Shown here: positions 11,837 through 21,573 of the stretch, one piece after another
Layout: every line of letters begins with the position of its first letter
Numbering within the stretch: position 1 is the stretch's first letter
Origin: Moniliella sp. 'wahieum'
Lineage: Eukaryota > Basidiomycota > Moniliellomycetes > Moniliellales > Moniliellaceae
Reading direction: 5' to 3'
DNA length: 64,000 bases
NCBI GenBank assembly: GCA_003971905.1
Contig: RSEE01000001.1
Span: 310,001-374,000, forward strand
The notes under the pieces: generated by a model
The model's database searches: none
The model's input: the letters and a program-made list of their open reading frames with translations, nothing else
What the model was told of the DNA's origin: nothing
Made by a program: the position numbers and the translations under genes

Positions 11837-12437
11837 GGTTGCGTTGGCTGGAAGCGAGCGGGGCAGGTGGTGGGGGGGGGGCGGCAGGAGGAGTGGCGGT
11901 GGTGGTGGTGCGAGGTGTGGTGAGCACTTAATGTGACGTGACTCGTCAGTCGGGGGCCGTGAGGACTGCGGCTTACCTAACCAAACGCCGCGAGGGGTGG
12001 GCACGGCGACGACACTGGCGCCGTGCTGGATGCGGTTGAGCAAGCCATGCCTTGCAGCGCAGCCCACAGCCACCGCCGCCCTCCGCAGCGCCCCACACTG
12101 GCCTGGTGCCGCCTGCAGCCACCGCGACGGCCCCTGTCGCTGCTGGGTGCTTGTCCCCGATTGCACCCCTAACCCTACCGCCTCCTCATTGCAGCCGATC
12201 GAATCGACTGGTCAACGTTCAAACGTTCAACGTTCGTGTCGACGCGAAATATGTGAAACGTCATTTCTCCCCTCCATCGAATATTGAGCAGGCTGAGGCC
12301 CTGAGGGGCCTGAGGCTCAGGCCTGATGAGGCGCTGAGGCTCAGCGCTGGCTGACGTGAGGCTAAGGGGTGCCAGTGATGCAAGATGAATGACCGGTGAT
12401 CCCGCCATCGCGTCCACATGACGTACCGCATTCTATG

Positions 12438-12465
12438 CCTTCAAGCTTCAAGCTTCAACCTTCAA
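12438..12465. repeat. heptad chain, GCTTCAA units
   Basis: Four 7-bp units (CCTTCAA, GCTTCAA twice, CCTTCAA) giving AAGCTT palindromes at 7-bp spacing. Confidence 0.8.
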
Positions 12466-12523
12466 CAGTCGTTTGTCGATCACTACCCTTTGGCCTTAGG
12501 CTTAGGCCTTATGTCAGCGGTTC

Positions 12524-12630
12524 AGTACCTCAGTACTGAGACTCAGTTGAGAGCGTTGAACGTTTGCAATTTGAACGTTGAATATTCAATGTTGAACTCA
12601 ACGCTGAACTTCAACAGCTTCAACACTGGT
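12524..12630. repeat. long drifting heptad chain (CAGTACC to AACTTCA)
   Basis: About 14 consecutive 7-bp steps in which GTAC, AACGTT, AATATT and related self-complementary cores succeed each other. No two adjacent units are identical, but the phase is held. Confidence 0.6.
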
Positions 12631-12777
12631 ACCGCAAATCACTGGCTGGTCGCATGTCACATGTCACCGATCACCGATCACCGGTAACTTAACTGTGCCC
12701 CTGGCGCTGCAGCGCTGTCTTAGATACTCCGCACACCGCTCCCTCCCTCTCTCCCGGCTCCGCAAGCCACACAGGAA

Positions 12778-12896
12778 ATCATGCATCATGCATCATGCAT
12801 ACATCAGTCACCGATCCTAGTCATCATGCATCACTCAGGAGTGACTCGTGACGCGTGACGTGTGACTAGTGACTGGTAACTAGTAACCAGTTACCG
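12778..12896. repeat. 17-unit heptad chain
   Basis: 119 bp divide exactly into 17 heptads. The first three are ATCATGC. After six variable units it continues as GTGACTC and drifts one or two bases at a time (GTGACGC, GTGACTA, GTAACTA) to GTTACCG. Palindromes such as ATGCAT, ACGCGT, ACTAGT and GGTAAC recur at 7-bp steps. This is the longest uninterrupted example in the window. Confidence 0.85.
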
Positions 12897-13552
12897 CCGT
12901 CTTACCTCCATTCTCTTCTCCTTCCCCTCTGTCGCCGTGGAAGGACCTGGTAGGACCCAAATGCCATCGAATTACTCCCCAGGCTGTGCATGGTCAAGAT
13001 GATTGACCACCGATTATCGCGTGTGTCCACGTGCTGCACGATCGAGATTATTACCAATCTTCGACGATATCTTTGTTGGGAACCCTCAGAAGTGTTTGTC
13101 GTGCATATGCAAGTGGGTATTGATATTGAGGGAAGATATTCCGGCGTCCGCTAGCTGTCATACATATCAGGCGTTCAAAAACATGCTTTTTAGACAGCAT
13201 GTTTAGACGATGATAGAGGCTCAAAAACAGCTGTAAAAGCGCGTACACATCTACCGAGCGCCATATGCTTTTCGGTTTCACCGTTAATTTCACCGTTTTC
13301 ACAACATCTTCACGCTTGAATGCCGTGTCTCGTCGACAGAGAGACCCCGTGTTATGACAACCTGACAGATCTGTGAGACGCCAAGAACGTGCCTCTCTAT
13401 ATCTGAGGATATATAAGCACAAAAAGAACAAGGGGCAGAGGCTTATATCCGCGCCACGCTCGCGATCACAGTGGATTTTTAATAGTGATCGTGTGTGGCT
13501 GTTATACATGTGTATAAGTGTGGCGTCGTGTCCTCGCTTGAGCGCATCGTAA

Positions 13553-15092
13553 TGGCTTGCACCCCTCAGTCCAGGTTTGTGTGGATTGCATGAGACGGTG
13601 CGGAGAGCTCATTCTCCAACTCAGCGCTCCTCCCCGAAACCCACATCCACAACAGCCGACGGTGGAGAACCAGGACGGCAAGGCGTGGGAGGGCGTGGGA
13701 GGAAGGCGATGCGTACTGACTACTGACTACTGGCCGTCACGGAGCGGGCCCCCGCCAGGGGGCACGCCCCGGGGTTTGGGGTTTACGATCCCTTTGGAGA
13801 CAGTAGGTCGACTAACGGTAATTTCGGGCTTGGACTAGTTGGTGGTCCGAGCGGAGCTAGGGACGAGAAGAGGCCTTTGGTGGGGCGGCTGTACTGCGTC
13901 TGCACTGGCTTGGGCCGTAGTAACGTGTCTGAAGCCTCCGGGACTAAGGGACGGGAGGAGGCAGAGGTGGACAAACACTGCCTCAACGGAGACTGGATAG
14001 AGACTGGAAATCGACGTAGCTGAAGGACGGCTCGCGCGGACTGGACTGATGGAGTGCTGGAGGACGAGGTAGGAAGAGGAAGCGGGAGCAAAGAAGAGAG
14101 GAGGCTACCTACACTGGATCAATTGGATCGAAACTGGACAGGAGTCGGACAGGATAGGCGAGAGGGGACGAAGGGGTTGAGGAGATTGAAGACGAGAGAT
14201 GACGAGAATGGAAGGTGGGGGGGGAAAGGATCACCATCAACCAGGGGTACAGATTAGATCAAAAGGGAAACGGATACAATAGGGGGAGTGTAGAAGGTAT
14301 GTCAAAAGAGGAGTTGGTCACCGCATGAGCGACCGAGAAAGGAAAAGGAAACGGGGACAGAGGCGACAGTCGTCGCCAAGACACAACTGGAAGCTCGGCT
14401 GGCCTTATTTAGGCCAGCCGACTTGGACTTAGGCGGGGGGGGGCGACTATTGTCGTGCGGGTGCATGGCCCTTCGGGCCCCGGTACCTAATTTAACCAAC
14501 CAACGTCACACTTGGTTGGACTGCGGAGCACGCCCTACTGTGGACATGTGCGGATAGAGCAGGCCGGCTTTAGCTTGGATCGGACTATCTCGGGCCTACC
14601 GCAGCCCGTAACACTGGCTATCGAGTGATGTGAGACCTTGAGCAATTGGAGGATTGGGAATGGAGGTGGACCACACGTTGCGAGACTCGGGAACTCAGGA
14701 GGGGATGGCTGCGTACGGGAGGGTGGTACGCGACAGCACCGCGACGTACCTGGGACGCACCCAAGAACTCTTCTTCCCTTTGGTTTGACGACTCGAGGGT
14801 ATACCATATTATGCCATCAAGACGGGGTGAACAAGATGTTTGGGCACTGGAAGGAATTAGCTAATGAGTACTGAGTCTCAATGGAGATGGTTCACCGCTC
14901 GGATGTCTACCACGTTCATCCGTATCCACACGCACTGCCTCTGGTATAGGAACAGATGGCGGCACCAGAGGGCCCTGATCTGCTGTCGATTCCCCTGGTT
15001 CCCTAAACGCGTTTGGCGCCAACAGGCAACACGCGCCTGATGAGCGAATCGGTTTAGGCGCACCGTTTTCCTATCCTAACAGCCGTAAGCTG
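13553..15092 (+). mobile_element. LINE copy 1: 3'-terminal fragment, split by a solo LTR
   Basis: The two parts, 13553-13729 and 14614-15092, match in order the last about 680 bp of LINE copy 2 (17286-17965): the CTTGCACCC start, GGAATGGAGGTGGACCACAC (coding GMEVDHTLRD), the TTTGACGACKCGAGG block, and the 3' tail with ATTCGTT/AATCGGTTTAG-like sequence. It is 5'-truncated, as is normal for non-LTR elements, and strongly diverged, with many indels. It encodes only the C-terminal endonuclease-like region and cannot be functional. Confidence 0.75.
13735..14613 (-). mobile_element. solo LTR of an LTR retrotransposon, nested in LINE copy 1
   Basis: An 879-bp insertion interrupts LINE copy 1. On the minus strand it starts TGTTACGGGC and ends CCGTGACG, an imperfect inverted-repeat pair typical of gypsy-type LTR ends (final A changed to G). 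It is flanked by a 5-bp direct repeat CTGGC at 13730-13734 and 14614-14618. Removing the insert plus one CTGGC restores collinearity with LINE copy 2. It contains no coding domain; inside is a perfect 11-bp hairpin (14395-14405 / 14411-14421, arm TCGGCTGGCCT, loop TATTT). A solo LTR left by LTR-LTR recombination is the simplest reading. Confidence 0.7.
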
Positions 15093-15449
15093 CGTCTATC
15101 GAGTAATATGGGCACGGTATACTCTCAAGAGAATGTATGCCCTCAGTGCAACATCACATTTGTGCTCGTTTTCCCTGATTATTTCTGTATGCAAGCGTCA
15201 CTGTTGGGGGAAGAAACAAAAGCGTTTTGCCCAGAAAAACTCATTACCTCGTCATCCACATCATCTACGAAGAGTCGTGACGAAGAACCAATCGTTCCGA
15301 GTGAGGAGGTGGTGAGATAAGAGATGCACCAGCTATTAAGTGCTAAGACGAGATAAGCAGACACGCCAGTACCAAGCCTCCAAAATTTGCAAACAGCATG
15401 TTCATTATATGATTTGTGGCGCGGCACACGAAAAGCATGCAGAAAGGGG
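15093..15449. other. spacer between LINE copies 1 and 2
   Basis: AT-richer spacer without recognised coding content. It separates two head-to-tail LINE fragments. Confidence 0.4.
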
Positions 15450-17965
15450 CATGATATATGGTAACCCAGTCACCAAGGCCGACCGCCTCATTCGGGAGGG
15501 CTGCCTCAGCCGCGCAGCAAGTACCCTCGTTGGCCAATCCACCATTGCCCCCCTCCCCCGAGACCCAGGCAAGCCTGGAAAAGCTCCACCCCGTTGGAGA
15601 GGCGAACCCCTTCAACCTCGGTCCGGGCACAGCGTTCGGCAACGCCTCCAGCCGCACCCGTCTCCTACCCACACAGGCCGCGAGGTACCGCCGGGCACCA
15701 CCCTCACCGACACGACGGACAGTAACCGCATCGTGGTGGACCTGGACGAAATCGACTTTGTTGCTTTGATCGCCACGTTCAGAATCGACGTTGGGGCAGG
15801 TCTATCCGGGTGGACCCAGCCCCTCCTGAAAACGGCCCTTCAATGCGATTGCTTCGTCACCTTTCTCACCGCCCTCACCAAGAGTATTTCCCCCGGCACT
15901 GCCCTGGACGCGAGCTCTTGTTGGCCTCCCGCCTTACCCCCTGGAGAAGGCATCGGGAGGTATCCGCCCCATCGCCTGGGGAGCTGATCTACCGTCTGTG
16001 CGCCAAGGCCATTGCTCGAGCGATCGCCCCCAACAGCTGGCTTCTCCCCACCCAGCTGGGAGTAGCATCGCAAAACGGGGTGGAGCCTATCGTACGGATG
16101 GTCGAGCGCATGACAGCGCCAGGCGGGGAGAACGATGCGGAAATGGGCGACTTCAGCACGTCGCCATGCTCGACTTTACCAACGCTTCAACACCGTGCGC
16201 CGTCGCACACTCGCCAAGGCGCTCCATGCCCACGCCCCCCATCTCCTCACCTTGGGCCGATGGATCTATGGTTCCCCCACCAGCTTTGGGTTGCGTCGGG
16301 CGGAAATGAGACCAGCATCCTGTCGGCAGGGCGTACGGCAGGGCGACCCCCTCGCCCCCTTTTTCTTCTCCATCGCAGTGCGGCCCACGCTAGAGAAGTT
16401 GAGAGATGCTCTGCCGCCGGGCCACCTGGTGATGGCATACCTGGACGACATTACGATTTTCGGTCCAGGGCCAGGCATTACGGCCAAGCCGCGGAGATTT
16501 TGGAAGACGACGCGTCAGGCCTCAAGCTCAACCTGCGCAAGTGTGTCGAGCGGGACCGGGACCAGATTCGGGAGGACGGTCTGCAGGTCCGGGCACTTGT
16601 GTGGGAGGGGTAGACTGTCGTCGATCGTGGCTCCGGGCCCAACTGGCCAGTCTGAGGGAGAACATGCCTAAGTTTGATGGCACCCCCGCCAGGGACGCCT
16701 CTTACTATGGCGGCTCAGCACTCAGACCAAGCTGCGCCACCTGCTCCGCACCATGCAGATGGAAGGAGAGCTAGACGATGTGCTGGCCGAGATTGATGCC
16801 TTCATCTGTACGGAGTTCAGACGGATCCGGGGCGACGAGGATCCCCAAGGTGCCAAGGACGACCACTTCGACATGCTCATGAGCCTGCCTCTTCGGCTGG
16901 GAGGATGTGGCAGCCCGCTTTACTCGTACATCGCGCCCCACGCCCGTGCCGCGGCCAACGAGGTCAACGATCTATCATTACCACTTATGTTGACCGTTCG
17001 GGACCGCAAACGGCAAGGGCCAACGCATTTACGAAGCAACGCCAGCGCTGCCGCGAGATGTGGGAGCAAAGTCGACAGGAGCTGCCCAGAAGCTGGACGC
17101 TGCCGATGGTCGCCATGTGGTTGAGCACAGCAACCCGCTGAGCCACAACTGGCTCTCCGCCATTCCGTCCGTCCCGTACCTCAAGCTCTCCGACCAGCAG
17201 GTCCAGGTCGGTCCAGCTCCGCACGCTGTGCCGCACCACGCGCAGCATGTGCAAGTGCGGGGTCATGTCCTCGCTGGAGCACACATGTCTTGCACCCGCT
17301 CCAGGCCAAGTTTGGTGCGTTGCATGACGCAGTGCGGGAGCCCATTCTCCAGCTCCTACGCTCCATCCCCGACACCCATGTCCGCAACGAACCTATGGTG
17401 GAGGACGAGGATGGGAGAAGACAGAGGACGCAGCGCACCGACTACCGCGTGATGGGGCCCGGAGCACTCGGCGGATCAGGAATGGAGGTGGACCACACGC
17501 TGCGCGACACGGGATCATTGGCGGCGCAGAGCGCGTTCCGGAGGGTGGTGCATGAGAGCACCGCAACCCCCTTGGAACGCCGGGAGAAGGAGCTGCTTCG
17601 GATGCTTGAACAAGCAGAATGCGACAAACGCCAAGTACCAGGACGCACTCAAGAACCGTTTTCCCCCCTGGTTTTGACGACGCGAGGATACTACGGCACC
17701 AAGACAGCGGGCAAGTTGTTCGCGCATTGGAAGGAGTTGGCTACTAAGTCTCAGTGGAAATGGTTTCCTCGGCTGTCAACCACGTTCCTCCGTGTCCACA
17801 CGCGCTTCCTAGGGTACGGGACCGGATGGCGTGAGCCGGAGGGTCCTGATATCCTGGCGATCCCCTGGTCCCTTGACCCTGGTGGCGCCCCCAAGTAACC
17901 CCCGCAATGAACGATTAGGTTTAGACGTAGCGTTCCCCCTGTCCCAGCCTTAAGCTCTGTCAATG
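15450..17965 (+). mobile_element. LINE copy 2: 5'-truncated non-LTR retrotransposon with reverse transcriptase
   Basis: Frames in order: LINE-like N-terminal segment (ADRLIREGCLSRAASTLVG, from about 15478); RT motif A-like LDFTNA + FNTVRRRTLAKAL (about 16165-16215); RT motif VRQGDPLAPFF (about 16330); catalytic YLDDITIFG (about 16437-16463); DASYYGG and LMSLPLRLGGC thumb or post-RT segments; a CCHC-like zinc knuckle CKCGVMSSLEHTC (about 17250); then RTDY and GMEVDHTLRDT followed by a Glu/Arg-rich helix, resembling the restriction-like endonuclease end of R2/CRE-type LINEs. Coding runs to TAA about 17898. RT residues YLDD are intact, but several frameshifts and loss of the 5' end make this copy defective. 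Confidence 0.8.
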
Positions 17966-18614
17966 AAATGGACGTGATACACCAGGGCATGCCTCTGGAT
18001 GCCGAAAGATGCCAAGAAATAACGATGATTGTTTGACATCTCTCCATTTGCTTTTCACCTTCGAGCTTCGATCGACAACGTGCATCTCCATCTCTGTCAC
18101 ATATATTTTTTTCTTTCCGATCGGTATCATGCAATCATGTTTAATTCCGTCGTTAGTGTGTATTCGATGTGCCTATACAGAGAAGAAGGAGGATCCGACA
18201 TATATACCCCACAGCTACTATAATCAATGTGTTGGCCACTGCCATCGAGCTGGCGGCCTGCCTCCTGTACCACATCATATGGATATGCGGTTGGCTGATT
18301 ATCACTTTTTTGAGAGTATATCCATCTTACGTACGGAGGATTGAGAATGTTGTTGGCATGACATGTTGACATGTTGATTTATCGACACACCTTTGTTGAC
18401 TAAGTTTGGAGCGAGAGTACCTGGCCTGTATTCAAAAGAATCATCAATCAAACCCGATACATTTGTAGCAGTGGCGGGGGGTCACATGCATCACATGGCC
18501 TCACACATCTCGACTCGCATTCTTCCTTGAAGCATCGACCAGATGTATATCCCCCTCATCTATATCTACTAAGACGCAACAAAAGCGCCCATCTATATGG
18601 CCTTCCTATAGCTC

Positions 18615-18635
18615 CTGACTAGTGACTAGTGACTA
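18615..18635. repeat. heptad chain, GTGACTA x3
   Basis: Three 7-bp units (CTGACTA, GTGACTA, GTGACTA), the same unit as in the chain ending at 12896. Confidence 0.8.
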
Positions 18636-18720
18636 CGGCCTGAGGCCGGAGGTGTCTGTGAAATACCGATACATTTGCTCACCGAGTCTAGCATAAGTAC
18701 ACTGAGTAACGTACTGAGCT

Positions 18721-18783
18721 CCTGAGGCGTCAGCCTGACGTCTGAGGCCGGTCTGAGGCCTGTCGATGAGATCGATGATCAAT
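18721..18783. repeat. drifting heptad chain, CTGAGGC to GATCGAT
   Basis: Nine 7-bp steps moving from CCTGAGG through CTGACGT and AGGCCTG to TCGATGA and GATCGAT. Palindromic cores GACGTC, AGGCCT and ATCGAT appear in turn. Confidence 0.6.
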
Positions 18784-18800
18784 GGTAGATGACCTACGTG

Positions 18801-18856
18801 GCTTGACCAGCTTGAAGCTTGATCACGCGTCATGTCACGCGTCAAGCTTCACACGT
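18801..18856. repeat. drifting heptad chain with AAGCTT and ACGCGT cores
   Basis: Eight 7-bp units: GCTTGAC, CAGCTTG, AAGCTTG, then ATCACGC, CACGCGT, CAAGCTT and CACACGT forms. Confidence 0.65.
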
Positions 18857-18974
18857 CGCGCTGACATTGGCGTTGGACCTTTGAGTTGAAATGTCCAAAT
18901 GAAACATTGGGCTGGTAGCTTCTTGAACAGATTGGTGGCAACGTGCGAGCAACTGCGCGTGCGAGCAACCGCGG

Positions 18975-19030
18975 GAACATGTAACACACGTTAACATGTT
19001 AACAGATCATCGATCATCGATCACTACTCA
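18975..19030. repeat. heptad chain with GTTAAC and ATCGAT cores
   Basis: Eight 7-bp units. Cores change from ACATGT through GTTAAC to two exact TCGATCA units. Confidence 0.7.
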
Positions 19031-19505
19031 GTACGCACTCTGCTGATGGAACTGCTAAAACCAACTACACCATTTTTGGCTTTCTGACTTTGGCCTCGGC
19101 CGCATGGGTTTGCCGATGCATCCTCCCCACTCGAAGCGTGCTCACGCGCTCGCATGCTCACAGCCGCTCAGCACGCCCAGCAGTAGTATACTAGAGATCT
19201 GAACTCCCACACATGTATATCGGTAGCATTATCACAGGCACGATAATAGAAGAACTTTTCCCGTTTATAGCTAGTAGCAAATGGAAAACGCTTCGGGCCG
19301 GGAGCGCTGATGAGACGTTGAAGCCTCAAGCTTCAGTCTGCTTCAGTTGCCGAAAGGCTAATTGGCGTATTGCAGATGGTCTCTATGACGCGTGACGATG
19401 GAGAGGAAGGCGATCTTCCCCTGCCCCCGCTGCATACCATGAACTCGCCCTGGTATGGGCATGTGGTCGGATGGTCCTCTTCGTCTTGGCCGCCGTCATA
19501 CATCA

Positions 19506-19540
19506 AACTTCAAGCCTTAAGCTTTAAGCTTCAAGTCCAG
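19506..19540. repeat. heptad chain, AGCTTCA units
   Basis: Five 7-bp units (AACTTCA, AGCCTTA, AGCTTTA, AGCTTCA, AGTCCAG). Confidence 0.75.
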
Positions 19541-19597
19541 GGCCAAGTAGTCGGTGATGTGGGTGGTGATCGTATGACCAGTCGATGACAGGCGGGC

Positions 19598-19681
19598 GTT
19601 GACCGGTGACCGGTGACCGGTGAGATCTGAGATCTGAGATACACGTGTGCACATGATGATCATGAGAATGCACATGCATGT
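19598..19681. repeat. 12-unit heptad chain, GGTGACC to TCTGAGA
   Basis: 84 bp divide into 12 heptads: GTTGACC, GGTGACC twice, GGTGAGA, TCTGAGA twice, then TACACGT, GTGCACA, TGATGAT and further variants. ACCGGT, AGATCT, CACGTG and TGATCA palindromes sit at 7-bp steps. Confidence 0.85.
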
Positions 19682-20144
19682 GGACATTCTACGTAGCTGC
19701 ACTGCTGTTGGGCCAGGGCCGTCAGCCATCCGAAACAACCGTACGCGCGGACGTCGCCATCGCGCAGCGCGCATGCTATAGATGTCCGCCCAAACGCTTC
19801 CGCCACACACGCGTGCACTGCAACGCAGAGAGGGGAGAGGAGGATCCAAAAAGCGCCTCTTTCAGCGCGCTTCTCATCGCTCCTATAAGCCCGCAGACAG
19901 TGTCATATTACCTCCCATATATCTCCTCTCCTCTCGACTTCACCCCCCGGGCTACCCGCAAAGCGCATGGCCATCTAGCCTCGCCTCCCCTCCTCCCCCA
20001 ATTCCACGTCCACGTCTGCCCTCCTGTTGACGACCGACCCCCACCCTTTTATCATATTGCACGCCCCCCTTCACGTCCTTTGCTTGAATTTCCAGCTTTT
20101 CCCGTACCGCCCTTGTCTTCCTCACATTCTTTCCGCTCCGCATT

Positions 20145-21573
20145 ATGCGCCTTTTTCCATTGGTGCTTCTTGCTGCGGCCCACGTTGCGTGTGCTGCTCC
20201 CATCCGAGGGGTCAACCTTGGGTATGTCCCGCGGACGTCTCTTTTCGAAGCACCAAACTGAGTACTGACTGCAGAGCATGGGATGGATGATGTTTCGTTA
20301 GCGGGTGGTTGGTAAGCGAGCAGTGGCTCGTACCTTCCGTTTACCAATCAATGGGGAACAACTCCATCATGATGAATGGACGTTTGGGTATGCCCCCAAC
20401 GCCACCCAAATCCTGACCAAACACTGGGAGAACTTTGTCTGAAGACGATTTCCGCCAGATGGCCGCCGTGGGCCTGAACTATGTCCGGTATGTCGTTCCT
20501 CTGTTCTGCATTTGTCAGGGATAGGCGCGCGTGGTGCTAGCTAACGCAGTTGCAATGAAGGATTCCCATGGGTACTGGGCTACGACACTCGGCAGGGGAG
20601 CCTACGTGCACGCCAACCAAACGGCCTACTTATCTCGTGCGGTCGGTTGGGCTGAGAACCACGGGATCAAAGTCATCATCTGTTTGCATGGCGCACCCGG
20701 TTCCCAGAATGGCCACGGCTCGTCCGGCCGAGTGGGGGGTATGTACTGGCAAGATGCTCAGTCGAACGCCAATCGTGCCGAGGCAGTGTTGAAACAGATT
20801 GCTTCTACCTTCAGCTCGAAACAGAGCACAGTGACCCACATTGAGGCGCTCAATGAGCCTTTGCTCAACATGAACAAGGACAACAACGTTGCCTTTACTA
20901 AGAATTACTACTACTGCCCTCAACCAGTTGCAGTCGGGGTTACGTCGGTGTACCATGATGGGTTCCTCAACCTGTCTTCCTGGTACACCTTTAATGGTGG
21001 CAAGGGATCCGTCGATACACACATTTACGCCAACATGTACCAGTACAACAGTGGTCTCGCCAGTACGTGCTTTCCCGTACAGTAACTCTTGTTGTTGAGG
21101 GTGTGATGGGTGATGGGGGGAATGGAAGAGACGACTGACCATTGTATATGGTACTGCTGCAGACCCACCAGCGTACAAAAACGTGACGGATGTCGCGTTG
21201 CGGCAAGTATGTCAACTCAAGGGGGCGCTCGCAGCAAGCCAATCGCACCACGAGACAATCGTGGGAGAGTGGAGTGTCGCACAGACGCAAGAATCAACGG
21301 GAAAAAGCAGGCGCAGTCTACTTTCGGTGCGGGAGGTCCGGTCCTCCCGGTCGAAGGCGCGCCCTCATCGATCCCATCCTGGCGGGGTCGACGATACGCT
21401 CTACCGACAAACAACTGTTCGACACTCAGTCGCTCGCGTACGAAAACAACGCAGCCGGATGGATCATGTTTACTTGGAAAACCGAAGATTCAACAAGTTA
21501 GTGGTCCTACCAAGCTGGCTTGGGTCATTGGATCCCGACCAATTTGAACCAACGTACACATGCTGTCTGTTGA
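20145..21573 (+). CDS. glucan 1,3-beta-glucosidase (exo-beta-1,3-glucanase), GH5 family
   Basis: Secreted cell-wall hydrolase that trims beta-1,3-glucan. The ATG at 20145 opens a signal peptide (MRLFPLVLLAAAHVACA), then APIRGVNLGGWLV, the classic GH5_9 start. Further family marks: WTFGYAPNATQILTKHWENF, EDDFRQMAAVGLNYVR, IPMGYWA (after repairing one G), the run AYLSRAVGWAENHGIKVII, LHGAPGSQNG, acid/base glutamate in IEALNEP, nucleophile glutamate in HETIVGEWSVA, GWIMFTWKTE and WSYQAGLGHWIPTN. It stops at TGA 21571-21573 after about 400 residues, full family length. Introns: 20222-20301, 20488-20549 and 21063-21162. Frame breaks occur near 20440, 20565, 20915, 21330 and 21495. The catalytic set is complete, so the real gene is probably active. 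Confidence 0.9.

Larger units (their letters stand above)
11837..13552. other. repeat-rich intergenic region
   Basis: No recognised gene. From 12200 to 12900 it is dominated by 7-bp periodic sequence (separate entries) and TGAGGC-type words around 12290-12350. From about 13000 to 13550 it is AT-richer and carries an 8-bp perfect hairpin (AACATGCT arms at 13180-13187 and 13196-13203) and a 152-codon minus-strand frame (13051-13509) that I do not recognise. The right end abuts LINE copy 1. Confidence 0.5.
17966..20144. other. intergenic region with many heptad chains
   Basis: No gene recognised. The sequence at 17966-18600 is AT-richer and unremarkable. From 18600 to 19700 heptad chains (listed separately) alternate with non-repeated sequence. 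From 19900 to 20140 pyrimidine-rich sequence is the probable promoter and leader of the glucanase gene. Confidence 0.45.

Noticed and set aside
12163..12180. telomere-like CCCTAACCCTA
   Set aside because: Only about two units, inside ordinary intergenic sequence between genes; not a telomere.
13051..13509. confident gene call for the 152-codon minus-strand frame
   Set aside because: It has an ATG and no stops, but no domain, no homologous neighbour and no splice or codon evidence; kept only as a finding.
12000..13550. centromere
   Set aside because: The repeats are short and gene-flanked; no long AT-rich core or large satellite is seen.
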